5,792 nt of DNA. Origin: CADEEN01 sp031389585 (GTDB taxonomy: Bacteria; Pseudomonadota; Gammaproteobacteria; Burkholderiales; Burkholderiaceae_C). The stretch lies in contig JANMSS010000106.1 in the NCBI GenBank assembly GCA_031389585.1, positions 1-5,792 of the forward strand, written 5' to 3'. The translations under genes were made by a program, and so were the position numbers. The stretch's first letter is position 1. Every line of letters starts with the position of its first letter. Shown piece after piece: positions 1 to 5,108 of this stretch. The notes below the pieces were generated by a model. It was not told the origin of the DNA. It was given only the letters and a program-made list of their open reading frames with translations, and ran no database searches.

Positions 1-160
1 CCGAACCCCACGATTTACCCCACACGAAACCTGCGCTGCAGTGAGACCTGTTGGGGTGGACATGAGATGAACCGGCCAGCGAAGCTCCCATTGATCAGTC
101 TATCAGTCGAGTAGTTTTCTTGACGTTCGGCGCACCTCCACCTCGACACGCGCAGTGCGT
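1..160. other. Unassigned sequence downstream of hipA
   Basis: No convincing gene is seen here; reading frames that cross it are short, basic and shadow hipA. It holds a 6-bp inverted repeat, ACCCCA (17-22) with TGGGGT (52-57), and the small palindrome CTGC-GCT-GCAG (31-41) inside it. No T-rich hairpin that could end hipA transcription is visible. The region may be the tail of a neighbouring gene or element outside the window. Confidence 0.4.
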
Positions 161-1444
161 CTACCGTTGACCAAGTACTTCTGCCGGATCGAACTCGAAC
201 CCGGCGTAGTTGAAAGCCGCTGCCAGCTTCTCGCACTCCAGCGGCGTCGTGCCGTGTTGCCGCAGGACCGCGTGCCATCGAGACGCGACCGTCTGTTGGA
301 TTTGATCGATGATCGCCGTGGCTTGGACGAGCGAAAGCTTGAACTGCCCGTGCTGGGACAGCAGGTTGATGCGGTTCGCATACCGGTTGTACGTGCCGCA
401 GGTCAGCGCAAGGTCGCGTTTCTCGATGCTGGTCAGTGGGTTGGGTGTCAGGTCATAGGCCGGCGACAGCTCCCACTTGGCGGTCGTTGCGATCAGTGCG
501 TGGTTGCGAGGGTGGTCGTCGGTGTTCGAGATCAGGGCATTGAACACCATGCGTCGGAACAACTCTTCCAGGTCATGAGCCGAGCGCGCGCTGCGCCGCC
601 GCAGCTCATCGGCAAGAAGCAAGTAAGACCACTTGGCACGGTCTCCGTGCGAGTCCTCAGCGCCCAATGCGGTCAGCCCGCTGACCATGCGATGACGCAG
701 ATATCCTTCGGCGGTCAGCGTGCGATCGAAGCGCTGCACGAGCAGCACGTCCTTGTCGCCCACCGTCTCGATGCGATGCCGGGCGACCCGCAGGCCGCAC
801 TCCTGCGCCAGCGCAAGCATTGCGCCCTCGACACGCGCGTTGTTCCATTTGTCGCTTCTGTCCGGAAACTTGGCAAGCCACAGGCCTTCGTGGTCCTCGA
901 CCACATTCTTCGGCCGCGCGCCGCCCATGGAGGTGCCCGGCTGCAGGAGTTCGAACAGCTGCTCTGGAACGCCCAGCTTGCCTGCAGCTTCGTCGTCCAT
1001 GAATTGTTCGGCCGCCGCGAGCAGGGCATCCAGTTGGATAACCGGGTTGAACTTGCGCACGGGTGCAGGAGGCACCTTGTCGCGGCCGAAGGACAGGGCG
1101 CCTGCACGGTCCTGCGGCGAATGCAGCAGGTAGTCGACCTCGGTGAGATCGGTGCGCCCGGCGTGCTTTTCAATGATGCGACGGCCCCAGGCATCGGGTG
1201 AGGCGTCGCGCAGGGCTCCAAAGATGCCCTTGAGTTTCACCGTCAGTGTGCGGCGTGGTGCCAGCGGCAGCTCGTAGGGTTCCAGCGGGACCGCGTCCGC
1301 GCGCTGGAGGTAGGCCGGGCTGTAGACGAATGATCCCGTCGGCACCCCCTGCGGGAAATTCAGCTCGTAGAAGCCTGCCGTGACGACCTCCAACGACTGG
1401 GGCAGTTGAAGGTAGACGTAGGCGCGTTGGTCAGAACTCGCCAT
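161..1444 (-). CDS. hipA: HipA-family serine/threonine kinase toxin
   Basis: This 427-aa protein is a full-length HipA-type kinase, the toxin of a type II toxin-antitoxin pair. In E. coli, HipA phosphorylates glutamyl-tRNA synthetase and causes growth arrest; the target here cannot be read from the sequence. Residues 1-110 match the HipA N-terminal (Couple_hipA) domain and the rest is the kinase lobe. The loop TSMGGARPK (171-179) corresponds to the Gly-rich loop that carries the autophosphorylated serine in E. coli (here S172). LAKFP (190-194) supplies the ATP-binding lysine K192. SNTDDHPRNH (306-315) supplies catalytic D309 and N314, and SPAYD (327-331) supplies metal-binding D331, so the kinase looks active. 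The ATG at 1444 is chosen because AAGGAG (minus strand, 1457-1452) lies 7 nt upstream and the domain begins directly after it; the frame is open further upstream, but that part reads as hipB shadow. The gene overlaps hipB by 14 bp, implying coupled translation. The stop is TAG at 161-163. Confidence 0.95.
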   Translation of the reverse strand: MASSDQRAYVYLQLPQSLEVVTAGFYELNFPQGVPTGSFVYSPAYLQRADAVPLEPYELPLAPRRTLTVKLKGIFGALRDASPDAWGRRIIEKHAGRTDLTEVDYLLHSPQDRAGALSFGRDKVPPAPVRKFNPVIQLDALLAAAEQFMDDEAAGKLGVPEQLFELLQPGTSMGGARPKNVVEDHEGLWLAKFPDRSDKWNNARVEGAMLALAQECGLRVARHRIETVGDKDVLLVQRFDRTLTAEGYLRHRMVSGLTALGAEDSHGDRAKWSYLLLADELRRRSARSAHDLEELFRRMVFNALISNTDDHPRNHALIATTAKWELSPAYDLTPNPLTSIEKRDLALTCGTYNRYANRINLLSQHGQFKLSLVQATAIIDQIQQTVASRWHAVLRQHGTTPLECEKLAAAFNYAGFEFDPAEVLGQR

Positions 1445-1775
1445 CGAGTCGCTCCTTGCGGTGACGAACCCGCTGCGGCAGGCGCGTGAGCTCCAGTCGC
1501 TTGCCTTCGTCGTCCCGTTCTGGGTCGACGAAGGCCTGGATCTCGGATTCCAGACCCATGGCCCACAGCACGGCCAGGGTCGCCCCAAGGCCGGTCTGCA
1601 GGTTTCCGGCTTCCACCGCTCGCGCCGTGTCGTAGCTGATGCCCGCCTTCGAGGCCAGCTCGCGCACGGTCAATCGGCGGCGCTTGCGGGCTAGGGCAAG
1701 GCGTTCACCGATGTGTTGCGCACCGTTCTTCACGGCGAACGGTGCGGTTTCGTTCAGCTGGAGTGGACGAGGCAT
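1431..1775 (-). CDS. hipB: HipB-family XRE helix-turn-helix antitoxin and repressor
   Basis: This 114-aa protein has an XRE/Cro-type HTH at about residues 20-75. It contains HIGERLALARKRRRLTVREL, then ASKAGISYDTARAVEAG, the turn and recognition helix, and a hydrophobic helix TLAVLWAMGL at 66-75. In the HipB family the protein binds and neutralises HipA and represses the shared operon through inverted repeats near the promoter. Its position, first in the operon and overlapping hipA by 14 bp, supports the assignment. The C-terminal tail (85-114) is strongly charged and ends in a short acidic segment; such tails are often flexible. The ATG at 1775 is preferred. A TTG at 1796 is in frame, but the seven extra residues would cover the dyad GTTGCTATCAAC, which is a plausible operator. 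No clear Shine-Dalgarno sequence precedes the ATG, so initiation may be weak or occur on a short leader. Confidence 0.92.
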   Translation of the reverse strand: MPRPLQLNETAPFAVKNGAQHIGERLALARKRRRLTVRELASKAGISYDTARAVEAGNLQTGLGATLAVLWAMGLESEIQAFVDPERDDEGKRLELTRLPQRVRHRKERLDGEF

Positions 1776-1787
1776 GTTGATAGCAAC
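1776..1787. promoter_or_regulatory. Candidate HipB operator dyad
   Basis: GTTG-ATAG-CAAC is a perfect 4-bp inverted repeat directly abutting the hipB ATG. It partly adjoins a second dyad, CTAA-n8-TTAG (1787-1802). HipB proteins bind short inverted repeats near their own promoter, so these are reasonable operator candidates. The arms are short and could occur by chance. Confidence 0.3.
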
Positions 1788-1807
1788 TAAATACAATATT
1801 AGAACGG

Positions 1808-1857
1808 CTTCAGTCTACTTCACTGAGGATAGAAAATCAAATCTCAGAAAGCTGAAG
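1808..1857. repeat. Nested inverted and direct repeats upstream of hipB
   Basis: CTTCAG (1808-1813) pairs with CTGAAG (1852-1857), and inside it CTGAG (1823-1827) pairs with CTCAG (1843-1847). CTTCA also occurs as a direct repeat at 1808-1812 and 1818-1822, 10 bp apart, one helical turn. The set covers the predicted -35/-10 region of hipBA, so it could be a regulator binding region. The motifs are only 5-6 bp long. Confidence 0.3.
1812..1840 (-). promoter_or_regulatory. Candidate hipBA promoter
   Basis: Read on the minus strand, TTGATT (1840-1835) and TAGACT (1817-1812) are separated by exactly 17 bp, each matching 4 of 6 consensus bases for the -35 and -10 boxes. The predicted start near 1805 gives a leader of about 30 nt before the hipB ATG. 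The stretch 1777-1870 is clearly more AT-rich than its surroundings, as expected for a promoter. The call rests only on consensus matching. Confidence 0.35.
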
Positions 1858-1953
1858 ACGTTCAAATAGCGCCTAAGAACGGTGTCAGAAGGCCCAATGG
1901 AAGACCCAACCGAAGGCTTTCAAGCTTGCGCTGCAGGCTGTCCCTGGTAGCCC

Positions 1954-1983
1954 TTGCGGGTGCCGGCATAGTTCGCTTATTAT
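1954..1983 (+). promoter_or_regulatory. Candidate promoter of the STAS/winged-helix operon
   Basis: TATTAT (1978-1983) matches five of six -10 consensus bases. TTGCGG (1954-1959), 18 bp upstream, is a weak -35 match. The predicted start falls at about 1990, inside the 17-bp palindrome, which leaves a leader of about 30 nt before the ATG at 2019. Confidence 0.5.
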
Positions 1984-1985
1984 GC

Positions 1986-2002
1986 TCACGTTAGTAACGT
2001 GA
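1986..2002. promoter_or_regulatory. Perfect 17-bp palindrome, candidate operator
   Basis: TCACGTTA-G-TAACGTGA has 8-bp arms with no mismatch around a single central base. It starts two bases after the candidate -10 box and covers the predicted transcription start, 16 bp before the first gene of the operon. This is the usual place for a repressor site. The winged-helix protein encoded directly downstream is the natural candidate ligand (inference). Confidence 0.65.
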
Positions 2003-2018
2003 ACACAGTGAGCTGCTC

Positions 2019-2585
2019 ATGAAATTCGATCTGATGCATTTCGCTCGAGACGGCGTGCTCGCCGGATCGCGACCCGGACAGGAGGCATTCCTGGCGATGT
2101 TGAAAGACACCGTCAACCCGTCGATGCCGGCCGTGGTCTTCCTTGACTTCGCTGGCGTGCAAGTGGCCACCGGGAGCTTTCTGCGCGAGAGCGTCGTGGC
2201 GTACCGGAACCACGTGCGGGACCAATTTCCGATGCTCTATCCGGTGATCGCCAACCCTAGCCAATCCGTTGTGGACGAACTGACGATGTTCCTGCAGTTA
2301 TGCAACGACGCTTTCGTTGTCTGCGCATGCGACAAGAGCGACACCGTGCGCGATGCGCGCATTCTCGGCGTAGTGGACGGCAAGCAGCAAGACGCGCTGC
2401 GCGAGGTGTTGGAGAGGGTTGAGACGGACGCGCCGACCCTGGCAAAGACGACCCCTGATCAAAAACCGACGGTCTGGAACAACAGGTTGTCTGCCCTCGT
2501 CGCCAAAGGGCTACTGATGGAAGTCGGGAATGGCAAAACCAAGCGCTACCGCGCTGTGCTGGAAGGACTGACCCATGGGCGTTGA
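2019..2585 (+). CDS. STAS-like (DUF4325-type) domain fused to a winged-helix DNA-binding domain
   Basis: This 188-aa soluble protein has two parts. Residues about 37-110 look like the STAS-like DUF4325 fold: a buried strand VVFLDFAGV (39-47), then VATGSFLRESVV (49-60), where STAS proteins have the loop and helix that carry a phosphorylatable Ser/Thr (T51 or S53 here), then a conserved-looking NPSQSVVDEL. Residues about 120-184 read as a winged helix: QQDALREVLERV, then a recognition helix within TVWNNRLSALVAKGLLMEV (151-169), and a wing with NGKTKRYRAVLEG. STAS proteins such as SpoIIAA bind GHKL kinases in partner switching; a GHKL gene lies convergently at 4006-4848. The ATG at 2019 is the first in frame and follows a promoter and palindrome; its ribosome site is weak (GTGAG, 6 nt away). 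The stop overlaps the next gene by 11 bp. The family assignment is from memory of the motif pattern. Confidence 0.82.
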   Translation: MKFDLMHFARDGVLAGSRPGQEAFLAMLKDTVNPSMPAVVFLDFAGVQVATGSFLRESVVAYRNHVRDQFPMLYPVIANPSQSVVDELTMFLQLCNDAFVVCACDKSDTVRDARILGVVDGKQQDALREVLERVETDAPTLAKTTPDQKPTVWNNRLSALVAKGLLMEVGNGKTKRYRAVLEGLTHGR

Positions 2586-2919
2586 TTTTCTAGAACGCAC
2601 CGCGCCGAAGTTCCGGAAGGCGGTCAGCCGCGACGCCGAAGCAGTGGCGCGCATGGCGCGCGGCGTCTCCACCGCGGGTCACCGCCGGGTGGTGGTGGCG
2701 GACTGCGCCGACAACTCGGTGATCACCTCCGGTCTCGCGCTCGTTGTCCGAACCGATGGCGGGCAACTCCTGCTCATCGACGGGCTCCACGAAGTGGGAC
2801 GCGTTCACTGCCCACCTCCCGATGTCTTGCTGAGCATTGAAGAGCTTGGGGGCTTCGCCGAGGGGTTTGTTGAGCACGTCAATCTGCTCGGAGGTACGTT
2901 CGATGTCGCTCTTCCGTAA
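2575..2919 (+). CDS. Conserved-looking hypothetical protein, second gene of the STAS operon
   Basis: I do not recognise this 114-aa protein. It starts with a basic, probably helical segment (FLERTAPKFRKAVSRDAEAVARMARGV, broken here as about residues 5-31). It then alternates short hydrophobic strands (RVVVADCA, GLALVVRT, QLLLIDGL) and ends with an acidic helix around IEELGGFAEGFVEHV. There is no signal peptide, no membrane segment and no cysteine cluster (two Cys only). It is supported as a gene by its tight context: its ATG lies inside the end of the STAS gene (11-bp overlap), GGAAGG at 2561-2566 is spaced 8 nt from the start, and its 3' end overlaps the next gene by 17 bp. Translational coupling on both sides suggests it acts together with its neighbours, perhaps as an adaptor; that role is a guess. 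Confidence 0.8.
   Translation: MGVDFLERTAPKFRKAVSRDAEAVARMARGVSTAGHRRVVVADCADNSVITSGLALVVRTDGGQLLLIDGLHEVGRVHCPPPDVLLSIEELGGFAEGFVEHVNLLGGTFDVALP
2890..2895 (+). promoter_or_regulatory. Strong ribosome binding site fixing the start of the Cys-rich gene
   Basis: GGAGGT lies 7 nt before the ATG at 2903, inside the end of the preceding gene. It selects 2903 over the in-frame upstream start at 2837, which has no comparable site and would add 22 residues. Confidence 0.8.
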
Positions 2920-4012
2920 GCAGCCCGCCGAGAAGTACAACTTTCCGGATGCGAAGCGCCTCTGGCATGCCGAGGGCGAGAAGACCCGATCTCTGGGCTG
3001 CATGACCTGCAGCTTCAAAGGCGACTGTGGTGGTCTGAGCGTGAGCGCGGGCTTCTACGACTGCAATTCGCTGTGCCGCTGTACCGACCCGAGTCGATGT
3101 ACCAAGGTTTGTCCGAACAACAAGACTCAGCTCATCAGAAGCATGAAAGAGGTCAAGGGCCTGAACTTGGCGACCGTCCCTCGGGTCGCGGCTCTGAACG
3201 ATGTGAGCTTGCCGCTGTCCGTCCCCATGCTCTACCACGCAAGCAAACGCGCCGGACTGTTCGGTGCCCCTGTGGTTGCGCTGTCGTTGTTCCTAATGCT
3301 GGACAAGAAGAGCGGTCAACTGAAGTATGGGTCGCCGCAGGCACTGCGCTCGGCGTTCAAGCTCGCGCCGGAGGCGCACGTGATCTTGAGCGGCACGCAT
3401 ACGGATCCGTCGCTTGAGCGCGTCTGGGGACTCGCGGACAGGAAAGCGTTCCTACGATCGTTGGCTGGGCTCGGCATCGATTTGTTGACCACGCCCAACT
3501 ACAGCTTGTTCTGCGACAACCCTCGGCTCGACGATCTGCACAGCATGAAGCGAATCGCGATCACGTACTCGGAAGCACTTCAAGCTGGCTTGGCCACGGC
3601 GCTTCATGTTAATGCCCGCACGGAACACGACTACGAGCGCTGGGCGCAGTTCGTCGGTGAACGCGAGGAGATCCAGTGGTTGTGCCTTGAGTTCGGTACC
3701 GGTGCTGGCCGTCAGTCGAGAATCGATTTTCATATTCGACAGATCAACGCTGTGGCGCAATATGTTTCGCGCCCGCTTCGACTGATCATTAGAGGCGGCG
3801 CCGGCGAGTTGCCCAACTTGCTTCCGAACTTCGAGCGAATCACGGTGATCGACACCAGCGCGTTCGTCAAAACTCAGCGCCGGCAGCGCGCGGCGATCGT
3901 TCAGGGAAAGCTGAGGTGGGAGTCATCACCGACGACCAAGGACGAATTTCTCGACGCGCTGTTGGCGCACAACGTCAATACGGTTGCCGAAAGCATGAAC
4001 CTCGCTCAATGA
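2903..4012 (+). CDS. Cysteine-cluster protein with DUF4417-like C-terminal body
   Basis: This 369-aa soluble protein carries eight cysteines in its first 70 residues (C33, C36, C42, C54, C58, C60, C66, C70). Their spacing is C-x2-C-x5-C-x11-C-x3-C-x-C-x5-C-x3-C, and the last is followed by proline, as in ferredoxin-like sites. This suggests two Fe-S clusters or a zinc-binding module (inference). From about residue 105 the protein alternates strands and helices: ILSGTHTDPSLERVW, LLTTPNYSLFCDNPR (194-208), GLATALHVNARTEHDYERW (229-247), LCLEFGTGAG (260-269), RLIIRGG (293-299). That repeating pattern fits a TIM-barrel-like fold and resembles DUF4417 proteins, though I hold this loosely. Residues N199, H235, N237, R239 and E263 sit at strand ends, where active sites of such folds lie. 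It is the last gene of the operon and overlaps the previous one by 17 bp. No function can be given; a metal-dependent enzyme or redox sensor would fit. Confidence 0.82.
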   Translation: MSLFRKQPAEKYNFPDAKRLWHAEGEKTRSLGCMTCSFKGDCGGLSVSAGFYDCNSLCRCTDPSRCTKVCPNNKTQLIRSMKEVKGLNLATVPRVAALNDVSLPLSVPMLYHASKRAGLFGAPVVALSLFLMLDKKSGQLKYGSPQALRSAFKLAPEAHVILSGTHTDPSLERVWGLADRKAFLRSLAGLGIDLLTTPNYSLFCDNPRLDDLHSMKRIAITYSEALQAGLATALHVNARTEHDYERWAQFVGEREEIQWLCLEFGTGAGRQSRIDFHIRQINAVAQYVSRPLRLIIRGGAGELPNLLPNFERITVIDTSAFVKTQRRQRAAIVQGKLRWESSPTTKDEFLDALLAHNVNTVAESMNLAQ

Positions 4013-4020
4013 AGGAGCGA
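4002..4020. other. Small hairpin spanning both stop codons of the convergent genes
   Basis: TCGCTC (4002-4007) and GAGCGA (4015-4020) form a perfect 6-bp stem with a 7-nt loop. It covers the stop codon of the Cys-rich gene (4010-4012) and that of the GHKL gene (4006-4008 on the minus strand). No T-tract follows on either strand, so it is not a standard intrinsic terminator. Confidence 0.3.
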
Positions 4021-4848
4021 TGCCTGAAGCGGAGCGCAGACCACGCTCGCCATGAAGCCCTGAACAGAGGGGCGCTGCAGAGTTGTCGATGCCACCAGAC
4101 TGGGACCGGCACCCGAGATGGTCAATGCGTGGTCGTCGGAGCGGAATCTCAGCTCAGCGTTCAGCGCTGCCAGGCCGACGAAGAGTGCGTTGAAACCCAG
4201 GCCGTGGCCTGATTTGCGTCCGTAGCGCGAGTGACCGTTCTCGAGTGCCAGGCGAAGTGCCGTGCCTGCGTCGGCAAGTGCGGCGTAGTCCGGGTGTGAT
4301 CGCAGGCTGTTCAATACGCCGACGCCGCTGTCGCCCACAGCAAACTCGAAGCGAGCAGGTGAGGCCGAGAAAGCGACGATCCCGTCCTCGGCGCGTTGGC
4401 TGTGCAGATGGACGTTCTCCTCAATCTCGATCAGAGCACCAATGAGAGCCCTGGCTTCGGTTGGCTCGAGTCCAGCCTGCCCGGCGGCAATCCGCGCCTT
4501 GAGACAGAAGTCGTCCCAGGGTAGACCCGCCTGTGAGCGATGCGCAGTGGCAAGGAATCCGACGCTTCGTCCAGTTCGCGCGTCATCCAGGTAGATCGGA
4601 CGTCCCCGCCGACTCGGTTCCAGCGCCTGGTGCAGAGCCAGAACCCGTTTGAACTGAGGCAGTTGACCCAGGGAGGGAACGAGTGGGCGGTCGGATCGGG
4701 CGTACAGATAGAGTTCGATCAGGGGACCGATATCGTTGACCGACAGCATCGGCAGCACTGACGAAGCGTCGACTCTGCCTCGCTGTACGCCAAGCGCAAA
4801 ATCATCAAGGATTTGAAATGTCAGCTCCTGTTTGACCGGCTCCCTCAC
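4006..4848 (-). CDS. Stand-alone GHKL (histidine-kinase-like) ATPase
   Basis: This 280-aa protein has a GHKL ATP-binding fold in its second half. The N box is ALIEIEENVHLHS (138-150, with E141, E144, N145 and H149-S150). The G1 box is VGDSGVGV (171-178), the DxGxG that contacts adenine. The G2 box is RKSGHGLGF (211-219), the ATP lid glycines. The first 115 residues hold no recognisable sensor, DHp histidine domain or membrane segment, so this is not a classical sensor kinase; it is closer in layout to stand-alone GHKL proteins such as RsbW/SpoIIAB, which phosphorylate STAS proteins. The STAS gene at 2019 is the obvious partner candidate. The GTG at 4848 is chosen because GAGGGAG precedes it by 5 nt and REPVKQELTFQILDDFAL looks like a genuine N-terminus; an ATG at 4947 would add 33 unstructured residues. 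It overlaps the convergent gene by 7 bp. Confidence 0.87.
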   Translation of the reverse strand: MREPVKQELTFQILDDFALGVQRGRVDASSVLPMLSVNDIGPLIELYLYARSDRPLVPSLGQLPQFKRVLALHQALEPSRRGRPIYLDDARTGRSVGFLATAHRSQAGLPWDDFCLKARIAAGQAGLEPTEARALIGALIEIEENVHLHSQRAEDGIVAFSASPARFEFAVGDSGVGVLNSLRSHPDYAALADAGTALRLALENGHSRYGRKSGHGLGFNALFVGLAALNAELRFRSDDHALTISGAGPSLVASTTLQRPSVQGFMASVVCAPLQASLLH

Positions 4849-4922
4849 AAGCGCTCCCTCTCGCTCTTCTGCTGCCCAGCATGCCACAAGCCGCTGCGAT
4901 GCAGAGGCATGGCAATAAGAAG

Positions 4923-4939
4923 GCGCGTAGGCCACGCGC
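4923..4939. repeat. 17-bp GC-rich inverted repeat upstream of the GHKL gene
   Basis: GCGCGT-AGGCC-ACGCGC has perfect 6-bp arms and a 5-nt centre, about 75 bp upstream of the GHKL GTG start. A shorter dyad, CCGAC-G-GTCGG, lies at 4958-4968. Either could be a regulator site for the GHKL gene, but GC-rich repeats arise easily by chance in this background. Confidence 0.35.
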
Positions 4940-5011
4940 GCAGCCATGGGGAGTGAGCCGACGGTCGGTCTTGGCTACAACAGCGACTGCCGGTCTGTCA
5001 CGCCGGCCATA

Positions 5012-5037
5012 TGTTGGTGGCGATTCGCGCCCCAACA
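5012..5037. repeat. Bulged hairpin in the GHKL/membrane-protein intergenic region
   Basis: TGTTGG-T-GGCG (5012-5022) pairs with CGCCCCAACA (5028-5037) around a 5-nt loop, giving ten base pairs with one bulged T at 5018. No T-tract follows on the plus strand, and the minus strand reads ATATGGCC, so it is not a simple terminator. It may act as an operator or a structured RNA element. It also lies next to a second, longer dyad. Confidence 0.45.
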
Positions 5038-5081
5038 ACTCGTCACAACGCGAAGGGGTTGCAAACAGCGAACTGACGAGT
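5038..5081. repeat. 8-bp inverted repeat with 28-nt spacer upstream of the small membrane gene
   Basis: ACTCGTCA (5038-5045) and TGACGAGT (5074-5081) are perfect inverted copies. Within the spacer, CAAC (5046-5049) directly adjoins the left arm and pairs with GTTG (5058-5061). The block begins right after the preceding hairpin and ends 27 bp before the ATG at 5109, so it could overlap that gene's promoter. I see only a weak promoter there (TTGCAA at 5059-5064 and TAGGCT at 5081-5086). Confidence 0.4.
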
Positions 5082-5108
5082 AGGCTGCGCTTCTGGGGTG
5101 GCTCTGAC

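Noticed and set aside
1..60. Possible tRNA fragment on the minus strand, suggested by GGGGTTCGG at the left edge
   Set aside because: No D-arm, anticodon arm or acceptor pairing can be drawn in the expected positions.
155..1201. Long plus-strand open frame of 348 codons opposite hipA
   Set aside because: It is fully antisense to hipA. The product is rich in Arg, Gln and Val with no domain pattern, as expected of the complement of a high-GC gene.
1445..1588. 48-residue N-terminal extension of HipA
   Set aside because: It lies inside hipB in another frame, while the ATG at 1444 has a strong ribosome site and begins the HipA domain.
2590..3018. Minus-strand open frame of 142 codons opposite the STAS operon
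   Set aside because: It is antisense to two tightly coupled genes with good ribosome sites and has no recognisable features.
5012..5081. Integron attC site
   Set aside because: The end-core motifs RYYYAAC and GTTRRRY are absent, and no integrase gene is in view.
4881..5108. N-terminal extension of the small membrane protein to an ATG at 4881
   Set aside because: The added 76 residues are basic and disordered, pass through several inverted repeats, and precede a good membrane-protein start at 5109.
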